From assembly GCF_023091745.1 (NCBI RefSeq), contig NC_068935.1:5037001-5101000 (forward strand): a stretch of DNA of 64,000 nt, read 5' to 3'. This document shows, piece by piece, positions 23,797-34,622 of the stretch; positions within the stretch are counted from its first letter, which is position 1; each line of letters opens with the position of its first letter. Below the pieces are notes generated by a model that was not told the origin of the DNA, did no database searches, and saw only the letters and a program-made list of their open reading frames with translations. Position numbers and translations under genes: made by a program. Source of the DNA: Budorcas taxicolor. Taxonomy: Eukaryota; Chordata; Mammalia; Artiodactyla; Bovidae.

Positions 23797-25949
23797 CAAC
23801 CCAAGATAAACTAAAGTATAATACAAGGAAAATATGTAAGGATTCAGAAAATAAAACTGTGAACTCTAGGCATTTAACAGATCTAATCTTCATTTTCAGT
23901 AGCTTGTTTATTTGGAAAGGGGAGAGATTGAAATATACTTTAATTTAAAAAAAGCAAAAATATGATGTTGCACAAAATGACCATTATTATGTTTGGGTTA
24001 TTCAGGAGCCTCTTAGTTTGCAGGATAATCATAATGTGTCTTTCATACTGTATAGCATTTTCACTGTATATGTGCTTTCTTAGTCTCCCATACTGGGATT
24101 TAAGGCATATTGAATGATTAGGATATTTTTCTTGACTATTTTGTTTGACTAGCACACATTTCTAAAAGATTCTACAAGTAATTTCAGTAAAATTCAGATA
24201 ACTTTTTTCTTATGACAAAAGGACTCACTCTTGAACTGTCATTTATATAGAGTTTTCTTCAGCTGGAAGTGTCTTGAAAGTTAGGATAAATTAATATGCT
24301 GATTATTTTATAGGAAATACACTGGGCTTCTAGATCCTTTGAGGAACACTTGTGATGATTTTTTAAAAGAAATATATTGAAAGTCATTTTTCTTCTAGCA
24401 GTACCAGTAATTTTCTTTTCTTGAGTAAACATGGCAAACTACTTTTCACTCCCATAAGATCATGTTTGTCAAGTGTAATTATCTAACCTGCTTGAACTCT
24501 GCATTATGTTAAATTGGTCATACCTGTAAAGTATGGCAGTGTTAGGATTTTAGTGATTATTTTTTTTTATTTCTATAGTAAGTTCATTGAATTTTTCTAT
24601 AGTTTGTAGCAATAAAACAAAGGAAGTCTTAATGGACCACAACATTTTGATGCCTTGTAGAAATTTTTCCAGATGCGTACATCTGTGAACAAAAAGCTTA
24701 GCCAAAAAAAAAAAAGAAAGAAAAGAAAAGTACTGTGTTTGTGGGCTACTTTTCCTCTAAAGAAAATAAGAAAATCAGTAACTCATTTGTGATCTCCTTA
24801 ACAACGGTCAGATAAATAAATGTAACAAAAATAATAATTGCCTCAAAATAAAGTTACATTTTATAAAAGTAATAGTGAACCAGCATGATGATGGTCATGT
24901 GACTTTGTGGTAAAAGTTAGCAGCAAGAGTATGGGTACCAGAGCATATCATTCTAGTTGACTGAAAAATGTTGCCTTTACTTTTCTCATATTTTTTCATG
25001 GTCCCATTTCCTACAACCCTGTTTTTATATTAACAGAGGTAAACTGCCAACACAGGAATATAATGGTAGCTGTAGAATTTCTATATAGGAGGGTTTAAGG
25101 GATTTGAGATTAAAGCCTCCTTTTCATTGCAGACAGCATGTTGTTTTTCAGTTTGGTTTGAGAGATGGCTTCTTTGAGGGGAGGGCTGATGGGGGTGATG
25201 GGGGAGACTTTTGGGGGGAGGTCTAAGGCATCTCCATGGCACTGTCACTCTTCACAGTTTCAAGACATTTTAACTGTTTGGAACTCTAGGGTGACCTTCC
25301 GAATGTAAGGTAAATAAATCTTTTGTTCAAAGAAAGCAAATAGTACTAAAATATGGTGAAGGAGACAAAGGAAACTTACTCAAAACACCCTGTCTTTGAG
25401 GTTCCTTAATTATGAGTATGCAGATAGGTGCTAACTGTTGTCTAACTTGCAAATGGTTAATATCTGTTCTGCAAAGCACTCTCAATAGGGGTTTTCATAT
25501 GGCAACCTGTTTAGCCTTAAAGTTACCTTAGATAACTTCAAAGCAATTTCAGACCTGCCTTAATTTTAGCATATTTTAGGATAAATACATGTTTGCCTTT
25601 TTGCTCAATTAGTCCCAATTAGGGAGATTTGACTATATGTTTAATTCCTGTGCTGCTGTAGGAACCTGGTAAAGCAGTAATTAATGCTCCACATTAGTTA
25701 AGAAGCAGCAATTGATTTTTGGTTCTATTTGGCTTATCTTTTCTACTTAAGTGCTAATATTTAATTTGTAGGAAAAACTTTAAACAGGTCTATATTTTTA
25801 TGTTCATCCTCTTCCTTGAACTGATGAAATAAACCTATTTATTGATTTGGGCATGAGCTTTATTAATGTAGCTAATATGCCTTACTCATGTTAGTCCATG
25901 TATTTGGATTAGCAGTATTATTATTTATCTATCAACATTTTTCTTTCAG
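23797..25949. other. Unique intron upstream of the first exon
   Basis: No repeat was recognised apart from an A-rich (AAAAG) tract near 24703-24728 and the G-rich block at 25178-25221. The last ~40 bp form a normal acceptor with a pyrimidine tract. Confidence 0.6.
25178..25221 (+). other. G-quadruplex-type motif
   Basis: Five G runs (4, 3, 5, 5 and 6 G) are separated by loops A, CTGAT, TGAT and AGACTTTT. The first four runs satisfy the canonical G3+N1-7 rule on the transcribed-sense strand, 0.73 kb before the first exon. Formation is a prediction. Confidence 0.65.
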
Positions 25950-26051
25950 TTCAAAAGAATGCAGAAGCTTTAGAAGAAAAGAAGACCATACCTGCAAAGA
26001 AGAAAGTGAAAGAGTTGAGAATTTTGGATCCCAAAACAGCACAGAATCTTT
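25950..26051 (+). CDS. DIAPH2: DIAPH2 exon, start of FH2 knob region
   Basis: This is an internal coding exon of 102 bp. Its upstream flank is a pyrimidine-rich acceptor (ttttctttcag) and its downstream flank is a gtatgt donor. It starts with two bases that complete a codon, carries 33 full codons (QKNAEALEEKK then KKKVKELRILDPKTAQNL) and ends with one base of a Ser codon completed in the next exon. KELRILDPKTAQNL is the conserved sequence leading into the formin FH2 knob. DIAPH1 (LDSKTAQNL) and DIAPH3 (LDAKASQNL) differ here as I recall them, so DIAPH2 is the best assignment. The protein is a Rho-regulated Diaphanous formin whose dimeric FH2 domain nucleates and processively elongates unbranched actin filaments in the cytoplasm. 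The exon length is a multiple of three and both boundaries share the same phase, so skipping it would keep frame while removing FH2 linker and knob residues. The exon itself holds no stop or frameshift. Confidence 0.94.
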
Positions 26052-28044
26052 GTATGTGATATTTTCTACATAGGGAGTGGTGGTGATGGTAGTGGTGAGA
26101 GATTGTTGGACGTTTTTAAAGGAAAGTTGTGACTTCTTTGAGCAGGTATATTTAGCATCTATTGGAAACAAAATTTGGTGTAAACATGATTTAGGTTGCC
26201 TTTTTATCATTGAGCCAGAATAGACTCCCTCTATGATTTTGCCTTGGCCAGGCCAGGTGGAACTTTTATGAATAAAAGGCTTTGGAATTCTGCATTGTTA
26301 AGAGGCCAAAGTGAGAATGAAGACAGAGTTGAAAAGTATTGTTTTTATTTTCCTTCTGCCTACACCTGAGAGTGATGGTTTTAGAGTATTCACTAGTCAC
26401 ATTGATTGAATCCTTTTATTGCTTTTGTGTTTGAAGGAATTATGATGTGAGTGAGTTAAGTTGTTAACCACTGCCCTGTAAAATTGGTTAGTGGACCTTA
26501 AAGCCTTTAACAAACCAGTCAGCCATTAAGTAAACTTTTGCTAAAGTAGCTGGACATTTAAGCCCATCTTCATTTCCCAGGCCTGAAGTTTGGTTTGTTT
26601 TTTTTTTTTTAATATATAGTCTTCCCTCTATATTAAATTCAGCATATTTTTTTTGCACCACATTATGCTGTGTTTATATTCTAAAGATACTAAGACACTA
26701 TGCTTGAGAAATTTCAGCACATCAAGCATTTCTAATTATGCAAAGAAATACCATGGGAGTTTATTTTGTGAAGGAATGTGCTACAGAGAATCAGATTAAA
26801 ATAACTCGTCATTCTTATTCTTCTGTCAGTAGGAATGTTGCTTTCAGGAAAGCAGTCTCCTAATAATTGTTCTGCATATGTACATTGCTTATCTGACAGT
26901 CTATTTTCCTTTATAAAGTGGATGGTCAGCACTTTTTCTTTAAGAAACACGAAATTATTTTAATTGCTAGTTGATATCTCATAACATTATTTATTTGGAT
27001 TCTGGTGATCTCATTTGGTGTTTGTGTCTATATAATTGCCTGGACAGAAAGGATGCTTTTTCATTAGGTACAGTTAAGCCATATAGACTTCTCCATGAAA
27101 AAAAAAATTATTTGGAACATATTCATGTTCTGGGGATAAGAACACATGTATGTTCTTTAAAAAGTATGTTCAGTGGAGGTGAAAGTGAAATGTATTATTG
27201 AGAGTCAGTGTGAACTTTCCTAGGTATAATTTGTTGAATTATTCCCATATGACATCATATATATCCAGTTAAGAAAAAATTTGACAAGGGAAATCGTGAT
27301 TCAACATGAAACGCAACTAATAGCATACTGCATGAATGTCATCAAAGATTTAGAGAACATTTGATTATTCAGACACTTTAATTTTTTCTCATGTGGGAGA
27401 ACTGCAAAGTAGACTGATGGCTTTTTTTTAGTGTCAGGTTACTTTGCTGTCTTCCTTGAGAGGTGCTGTATTGAATGCCTGTGACAATCTCAGTAAATTC
27501 AATGTTGAATTAAAAAGCTAACTTGAGATACAGTTTCTAACTTTTCATGGGTTATTTTGTATTCACTTCATCTACAATGCCTAAGCATGTAGTTATCCAT
27601 GCTGCTAGTAGATTTATCTTCCATATAAATACACGCGTGGCTTCCCTGGTGGCTCAGATGGTAAAGAATCCTCCTGCAATGCAAGAGACCCAGGTTCGAT
27701 CCTTGGGTCATGAAGATCCACTGAAGAAGGGAATGCAACCCACTGCAGTATTCTTCCCTGGAGAATCCCATGGACAGAGTAGCCTAGTGGGCTGCACTCC
27801 ATGGGGTCGCAAAGAGTCAGACATGACTTAGCAGCTAAATGCACACACACACACATAAATATGCATGAGCTCTGAACATTAGAACCTTAGCTAATGGAAA
27901 CTACTTTTGTTTGTTCATAATCGTGTAGATTAATATTAGTGAGAGATTTCATATTGTAAGTCTGTGAAACGGAAATCAGGTATTTATTTGGGCTTTAAAA
28001 TTGTGGTGCTGCTCTCTTTTTAATAAAATCAACTTTTATTTTAG
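26052..28044 (+). other. DIAPH2: DIAPH2 intron between the two exons (1,993 bp)
   Basis: This is a complete intron with a GTATGT start and a TTTTATTTTAG end. It is AT-rich and carries one + strand Bov-tA SINE at about 27637-27850. Short ORFs here show no family resemblance. No other coding sequence was recognised. Confidence 0.85.
27637..27850 (+). mobile_element. Bov-tA SINE inside the short intron
   Basis: Sense copy: gcttccctggtggctcag, ggttcgatccttgggtc, tail gagtcagacatgacttagc followed by a short CA run. Flanking ataaatac/ataaatat may be the TSD. Confidence 0.92.
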
Positions 28045-28139
28045 CTATCTTCCTAGGATCGTATCGTATGCCATATGAAGAAATAAAAAACGTCATTCTG
28101 GAGGTTAATGAAGGCATGTTGAGTGAGCCCTTAATTCAG
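28045..28139 (+). CDS. DIAPH2: DIAPH2 exon, FH2 knob helices
   Basis: This is an internal coding exon of 95 bp with acceptor ttttattttag and donor gtaatt. Its first two bases (CT) complete the Ser codon begun in the exon ending at 26051, and it ends on a codon boundary after CAG (Gln). It encodes S-IFLGSYRMPYEEIKN, then VILEVNEGMLSEPLIQ. This is the formin motif SIFLGS(Y/F)RMPYE(E/D)I followed by an amphipathic helix, typical of the FH2 knob. SYRMPYE fits DIAPH2 rather than DIAPH1 (SFRMPYQ) or DIAPH3 (SFRVPYE), as I recall those proteins. An Ile in this block is, from memory, the residue mutated to make actin-assembly-dead formins. The length is not a multiple of three, so skipping would shift frame. 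The expected next residues (NLVKHLPEQ) were not found downstream, so the next exon probably lies beyond 64000. Confidence 0.95.
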
Positions 28140-28379
28140 GTAATTGCATATTTTTCTTTTAAATCTCATTTTCATGGGAATTTCTAGATTGCTGTCTTCT
28201 CATTGGAGTTACGTGAAAATGTTCTTCTATGTTTGGATAATAGAGTTAGGAGTATCTATCTGTGTGGATAGTAAGAGGACTCAACGTAGACAATCAGGTT
28301 CTAGGTATGTGTGTGCCATTTATTAGATATGTGTCCTTTTAAGTTTAGGTCTGTGTACATGTAGAGCCATCATTCCCGT

Positions 28380-28735
28380 ACGCCAAATTGCATATATTTT
28401 ATCATCCCAATGACTCTGTTAAATAGATATTATCAGTACCATTGCGATCTTCCCTGGTGGCTCAGAGGTTAAAGTGTCTGCCTCCAATGCAGGAGACCCG
28501 GGTTCGATCCCTGAGTCGGGAAGATCTCCTGGAGAAGGAAATGGCAACCCACTCCAGTATTCTTGCCTGGAGAATCCCATGGACGGAGAAGCCTAGTAGG
28601 TTACAGTCCACGGGGTCGCAAAGAGTCGGACACGACTGAGCGACTTCACCTCACCTCACCCGTACCATTGCATGAAAATAAAAGTGTACAGGTCAAGAGG
28701 TTAAATAGCTTTCTCAGGATCAGTGGTTAAATGCT
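28380..28735 (-). mobile_element. MIR relic split by a young Bov-tA
   Basis: The left part ends at about 28445 and the right part resumes at 28662 (aagaggttaaatagctttct, then cagtggttaaatgc). This matches the antisense MIR order 'gagaggttaaataactt'. Diverged. Confidence 0.55.
28446..28661 (+). mobile_element. Bov-tA SINE, little diverged
   Basis: Near-canonical head (cttccctggtggctcagag), B box ggttcgatccctgagtcgg and tail gagtcggacacgactgagcg, followed by a (cacct)n tail. A perfect 10-bp TSD, gtaccattgc, lies at 28436-28445 and 28662-28671. CpGs are retained, suggesting a recent insertion. Confidence 0.96.
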
Positions 28736-28741
28736 AAAGTT

Positions 28742-28985
28742 ATCCCTTGTTAGGCACTTAATATGTGCTGGGAACTGTGCCAAGCAATTTATGTATTTTA
28801 TCTCCTTGAATCCTACAACAGTCCTATGAGAGATAACTACTGTTATCCTCATTTTACAGATCAAGAACCTGAGGCTTAGAGAAGTTGCCCACTTGTCACT
28901 TAACTGCTAAGTGACAAAGTAGTAGAGCTGAGGCTCAAAACAAATCCTATCATGACTCTAAAGCCATTGCTCCTTTTATTCTATT
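28742..28985 (-). mobile_element. MIR SINE
   Basis: Antisense MIR, nearly full: cacttaatatgtgctgggaa, then ccttgaatcctacaacagtc, then cctcattttacagatcaag, then ctgaggcttagagaagttgc. Confidence 0.88.
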
Positions 28986-30110
28986 ACTTTGCCTCCTTTG
29001 GGCAAACTGTGTCACTTTGCTAAAGCCCTATCTCCTCATCTGAGATTACTAGGTTACTATGAGAATTATACCAAAGAGACTGCTTGTTAGAATAAAGTAC
29101 TCTATTAGATCTAATTCTTAGAATTCTTGGCAGCTTTTGTTTGACCCTGTCTAGAAGGCGGAACTGCAAGATTTTTCATGGATGGGCATAGTCATTGTAG
29201 GTTTTTTGTTATTGTTCTTTGTGTTTGAATCGTGAGGTTTGCTTAGATTTTAAGGTGATCAGCTAGTTTCTGCTATAATAATTTTGTCATATCTCCCTTT
29301 GATGGTCTCCAAATCTCAGAGCCCCAGTGTCTACTGTTTGAGCTGTCTGTGTCCATATAGGTGTTTCTCCATTGTGTAGTGTGGGCTTGCATTCCGGTTC
29401 ACCTCATGTATGTTTTAAACATAGATATAGTTTATTCCCTACACTATAGGGCCTATAGGACTAAGGTTGAATGAGTTTATGTAGGCTCTTTATTATCATG
29501 ATGCACATTTATTAACCTCAACAAAAGTTACACTGTGCTAAAAAATCCCCTTTTTGAAAAATGTATTTTCTTTGTCTGAGCAGTAGGTTCACAGTTCTCT
29601 GACTTGAAATGGAGGATAGATCCCGTTTGTCCTGCCTGCCTTAGTGACATGATTCTTTGCCCAATAATCAGAATGAGCAAGTTAAGAAGCCTAAATGCGA
29701 CTTAGTTCTCCCTCTTTTTTTCCAATTGGACAGTTTCATTTTAAAGTACAATAAGGCAAACAAATGTCTGACTCCTATTCAATAGTTGAAGCTTTCTAGT
29801 TTTTTTCTGTATAGTCAAATTGTAGTAAAAGACAACCATATTTTGAAGAATTAATCAATGCAGACATTTATTTTTCCCATTAAAACTGTAGCTTTTCCTT
29901 CACATGCCTTAGTAAATTAAAAAAATATATATATATGCACAATGCTACTGTGGTATTTATAATACAAATAAATACCATAATATTTATTTATTTTTTTAAA
30001 AAACAAATATCATAGTGTTTATTTACCAGTAATATTGATAATTTTTTTTTATTTTTTAAGTCATGTTTTTAACTCTTTAAAGAATGTAAGAAACAGAAGG
30101 ATTTTCACTT
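28986..30110. other. Unique intronic stretch
   Basis: No gene or named repeat. The AT-rich end holds a perfect short palindrome (29951-29977) and nearby (TA) runs. Confidence 0.55.
29951..29977. repeat. Perfect 10-bp inverted repeat, 7-bp loop
   Basis: tggtatttat at 29951-29960 is complemented by ataaatacca at 29968-29977. Confidence 0.9.
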
Positions 30111-30124
30111 ATGAATGGTCCTCT

Positions 30125-30397
30125 GCTGCTGCTGCTAAGTCGCTTCAGTTGTGTCCGACTCTGTGCGACCCCATAGACGGCAGCCCACCAGGCTCCCCCG
30201 TCCCTGGGATTCTCCAGGCAAGAACACTGGAGGGGGTTGCCATGTCCTTCTCCAATGCATGAAAGTGAAAAGTCAAAGTGAAATCGCTAAGTTGTGTTGG
30301 ACTCTTAGCGACCCCATGGATTGCAGCCCACCAGGCTCCTCCGTCCATGGGATTTTCCAGGCAAGAGTACTGGAGTGGGGTGCCATTGCCTTCTCCA
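30125..30397 (-). mobile_element. BOV-A2 SINE (dimer)
   Basis: Two antisense BovB-tail-like units in tandem, joined by gcatgaaagtgaaaagtc, without a tRNA head. This is the BOV-A2 structure. A 14-bp TSD, atgaatggtcctct/atgaatggccctct (one mismatch), lies at 30111-30124 and 30398-30411. A (CTG)n run adjoins the tail. Confidence 0.92.
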
Positions 30398-30634
30398 ATG
30401 AATGGCCCTCTAATATGCAACAAACTTTAACAATCTTTATATAGAAATGTAATACCTGGGATTTTTTTTTTCCTGTTTCACTTGATTTTGTAGCATTAAC
30501 AATACATATTTGTTTTTCTCTTTAAATTGCCTGGTCCAGTTGGGGGGAATGAATTGCTTTGTTTGGAGATGGCAGTAAATTATATCTGCATTCTTGAATT
30601 CAAGTCCTTTAATCTTAACCACTAGGTAATCAAA

Positions 30635-30842
30635 GCTTCCCAGGTGGTGTAGTGGTAAAGACACTGCCTGCAAATGCAAGAAACCCTGGTTCAATCCCTG
30701 GGGTCAGGAAGATCCCCTGGAGGAGGGCATGGCAACCCACTCCATCATTTTTGCCTGGAGAATTCCCTTGGACAGAGGTGCCTGGTGGGCTTACAGTCCA
30801 TGGGGTTGCAAAAAGTCAGACACCACTGAACCACTAACATGT
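30635..30842 (+). mobile_element. Bov-tA SINE
   Basis: Head gcttcccaggtggtgtagtg, B-box-like ggttcaatccctggggtc, tail aagtcagacaccactgaacc. Confidence 0.9.
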
Positions 30843-30845
30843 TCC

Positions 30846-32522
30846 CTGCAACAAGTTCATGCAGTCAGAAAGACTGCTTGTGAAATCACATTCTGCTATA
30901 TCTTAGAAGATAAGTGAAAGAGAATCACAAAATCTAAGTAGATCCTGGCCAGCTCCTTCTGTGTTATACCCAATGCCTCCATGCACTTCATGTTTGCTGG
31001 TGTTGGGTTAACCTGTTTCTTTCTTGTCTCTTCCTCTTCTCTAGATGTCCATTCCTTTTTTCTAAGCCTGAATCTTTCTCTTTTTCACATCTTGCTAGCA
31101 TCCTTTGCCCCACAAATGTTGAGTTTTCCCTCTGTTGAAAGCATGCCACTGAGGACTTTTTTTTTTTCCCAGCTGGCTTCCTTTCCTCCTCAATGTCAGA
31201 TAGTCTAAAATTTTCTTTCATCCCTTATGCTGTTCAATCAAAACTAATTTTCTTAGTTGTGCTTGTAGGAGGAAACAATTTAACATGTAATTTAATATTA
31301 TGCCTGATTGGAATTGTGGTGCTTGGTTACGAGGCACAAATGGTGAATAACTCATCTGAGTTATTAAAGTTAATATCACATTTATCCAGACAAATTCAAT
31401 GTCTGAGTTATCTTCTGATAAGGAGGAAGGTCCTCCTTATCAAATACCCAAAGAAGACTGTGTCCTGCTCAGGCAGGAGAAAAGACTAGAATCACCACTG
31501 CCTTTCTCCCTCCCATACTAGAAAGGATTTGCTTCAGTGATGCAAAAGTAACATAAATTTGCCATTCAAAGGAGCTGTTTACCATTTGTATCTAATTACC
31601 ATGTAGCACATAGATAATGCATAGCATTAAATATGTATCATCAGATTAACTTTGTTGTAAATTCTATCTGATTACAGTGCTAAACACCATCCATGCATAA
31701 TCATAGTTTGTTACTTATGTGACATCATTGTCTTCTCATAACAACAAAAAACAATTAAGGACACATTGCTTCCCAGAGACTTAAATTAACAACAGTATTA
31801 TCTCTCCTAGTATGGGTCAATAAGCTCTTTCCTGCCAGAAAGCTAATAGATTTTAGTTATTTGACAAGATAAATGCCTTACTGAAAAAATAAAAATAAAA
31901 AACTTTAATCAGCAAGATCATGCCCCAAATTTAGGGTTATTAATAAAAGTACTGAACTGAGCTGAATAAAAGTACTAATGCCTCCTTTATTTCAAAATAC
32001 TTTAATTTAAGCTAGAAGCCAAGTTCACTATACAGAAGTCGTTGAAGATCCTAAAATGCTTATAAGAAACAAAGAAACACTTTAAAAGTACAACATATCC
32101 TGAGATTGTGGAGGAGATTCTAGTATATCCAGTTATGAGTTAGGTCGAAATAATGTGCACTCAGTTTAGGTGATTCTTGTTATTATTTCAGCTTTGAAAA
32201 TCTGCTTTAGTGTAATTTAATTTGATCTATTGAGAGAAAAATATAAGACCAGTAAGTGTTTTTAGGACATCAGTGGTAACAATGAAGTGGTTGCAGCCAC
32301 ACTTACATATAGAACATTGACCAAAAAGAAAAGAAATTAGCACTTTTTAAAAAGCAATTCAAGTATTGAGGGAAAAATAAAATTGCATTCTATTTTAGAA
32401 TATTAGTGCATACAAATGATTCTTAAATGCTGTGAAAATTCACGTTGGTAGAGAGAAAAAATATGATTAACATACAAGAAAGTATAAAATTGCTGCAGAA
32501 CAATTTACAAAGATATGTATAA
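30846..32522. other. Unique intronic stretch
   Basis: Includes a T-rich run near 31158-31169. A 98-codon frame at 31193-31489 has no recognisable homology and spans ordinary AT-rich DNA. Confidence 0.5.
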
Positions 32523-32830
32523 AGCAGGGGTTTCTAACCAGGGGTTCCCATGGAGGACCCATCAAGAGAATTCAGGGGCTCCTGAACTTAGATGTGAAAA
32601 ACATTACATCTTATTTTCTTTACCTGCTAGCTAATATTTAGTATTCCATCTGATTAACAATAGAGGCAACAAACCAAAGTGCTGAGAGTATTAACAGGAC
32701 ATCTAACTTTGTCACTAATCAAAATAATAAATATTTCCTTGTCACATTAAATTTGTGGCAGATATCTTAAAATATTATTTACAGTTACTACTACTTCAAA
32801 ATTTTCCTGTTTATTAAAGCTGCCACTAGG
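32523..32830 (+). mobile_element. Probable hAT-type relic
   Basis: The left end, agcaggggtttctaaccagg, then cccatggaggacccatc and aattcaggggctcctgaac, resembles non-autonomous hAT relics common in mammals. The right end is unclear and the family unnamed. Confidence 0.4.
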
Positions 32831-34416
32831 TCTTATTTTTCAGTGACTTAGTCAAGAGGGAGAACTATTATTATATCACAATTTATATTCGTAATATGTT
32901 GATAACTATTTCAATATAACTGGCTTCTTTTCCATTCTTATGTATTTTATTTTATTCTGAGAAGGGATCTATAAGCTGGTATTAAAGAGTTCATGGCAAA
33001 AACAAAGAAGAAACTAGTACAGAAAAGAAAGTTTCCTAATCAAGATGGCAGATACAAGTCATTCCCCACTTCAGCCACCCTCACATTATTCATAGAAAAA
33101 GCACCAGACCCATGGGTGAGGCTAAAGTACCGTCCTAGGCCACAGAGACTAATACCACACTGGAAGAGTGAGGGAATCAGCTGCATTCTGACCACGTTAC
33201 ATTCCCCAGACTAGAACAGTGCTGCACCCAGAGTGCCCCCCAAGCCTGTAGTTTCTCCAGTGGGAAAAGAGGACCCTAAGTGGACATGTAGCTCTCCCAG
33301 CATTGTGGGACACTTCCCAGAGTGCTCTATCAGGGCTAACTTCCTAGAGGCAACTAGGGGAATCTATGGGACTCAGCCACTGGAGATCAAAGAGAGACAG
33401 AGATGCTGGGGTGGGAATTACAGCAGCCAGCCCTCAGATCCTGGCAAACTGTATTTCTGCTTGTAGCAACGCCCATGCAGAGATCTCAGCCAATGGCTCT
33501 TTCCATCTTCAGAGCCAAACTGGTCACGCCATCTGGCTAGGGAGTCCATTGGACAGTTCCCGCCTGATTTGGGTCCCCAGTCGATGAACCATACCAGCTA
33601 TGGAGCCTGTTGTGCTGTTTGGTCTGGACAAGAAGGCAGATTTGCACCTCTGCAAAGCTGCTGAGCATAAACTCCAGTCTCACCAAGTAGCCTAGCCTGA
33701 ATACTGAGGCCACTGTGCAGCCCATGCTCCAACCATGCTTGTTCATGGATTGAAGCAAGCAGCCTTGCCCAGCTGTTATGCGTTCTCTCTGGCTGCACAG
33801 AACCATGGAGCCTGAACAGTAACTCTGACAGTCCCAGAGTCCAGTGTACAGCAACACTGAGCCATGAAGTCCAACCTGTGGCCCACCGCATGGCAGAGCA
33901 CAGCTGTGAGCCTGCCTTATTGCTACCGGGCTGCAGAACACAGACGAGCCCCGCCTAACTGCAGGATACAGTTGGAGGCCCCTCTCCACCAGAGAGCCCA
34001 GCCCAGCCAAGAGCAGAGTCTAGCCAGTAGCGCACTATGTTATGAGGCCCAGCCCGTGGCCCTGCCCAACAACAGGGTGCAGCCCGAAGTCCCACTGGAT
34101 GGCGGAGCAGAGCATGCGGCTCCGACTGAACATAGTCCAGCCAGCAGTGCCATTCACTCTAGGAGCACAGCCTGAGACCCAGCTGACCAGGAGCAGTTGC
34201 AAAGCCACCCATAGCCCTGACCACTTGTGAAATCCTGCCAGTGACCCCACCTGACTGCAGAGTACAGTAGTAGCCCCATCCAATATGGGAGTCTATCGAG
34301 TGGCCCTGCTTAAATGTGGAGCTCAGGCAGCAGTTTTACCCAGCAGTGGAGCTCAACCAGTGATACCCTTTCTGACCTCAGATAATGGACCATAGATAGC
34401 CTCACCCAAGGGAAGT

Positions 34417-34622
34417 GAAGTGAAGTGAAGTTGCTCAGTTGTGTCCGACTCTTTGTGACCCCATGGACTGTAGCCTATCAGGCTCCTCTGTCCATGGGAT
34501 TTTCCAGGCAGGAGTGCTGGAGTGGATTGCCATTTCCTTCTCCAGGGGATCTTCCCAACCCAGGAATAGAACCCAGGTCTCCCACATTGCAGGAAGACGC
34601 TTTACTGTCTGAACCAGCAAGC
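34417..34622 (-). mobile_element. Bov-tA SINE in the L1 5'UTR
   Basis: Antisense copy beginning with a (gtgaa)n tail (gtgaagtgaagtgaagttgc) and ending ctgtctgaaccagcaagc. Mildly diverged. Confidence 0.92.

Larger units (their letters stand above)
1..25949 (+). other. DIAPH2: Upstream DIAPH2 intron (partial)
   Basis: Everything left of the first exon is read as one intron, or the end of one. The preceding coding piece, expected to end in FATQIKV with a split Val codon, was not found by eye. The stretch is composed of the repeats listed separately and unique AT-rich DNA. Confidence 0.7.

Noticed and set aside
25888..26210. Open frames overlapping the first DIAPH2 exon in other frames
   Set aside because: The conserved FH2 reading uses a different frame bounded by good splice sites. 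These frames are shadows.
28446..28520. tRNA-like sequence with an intact-looking B box (ggttcgatccctgag)
   Set aside because: The tRNA-derived head of a Bov-tA SINE, not a tRNA gene. The same holds for all other Bov-tA heads here.
33537..34175. Overlapping long open frames on both strands (up to 157 codons)
   Set aside because: They fall in the GC-richer 5'UTR of an L1, overlap in several frames on both strands and show no domain.
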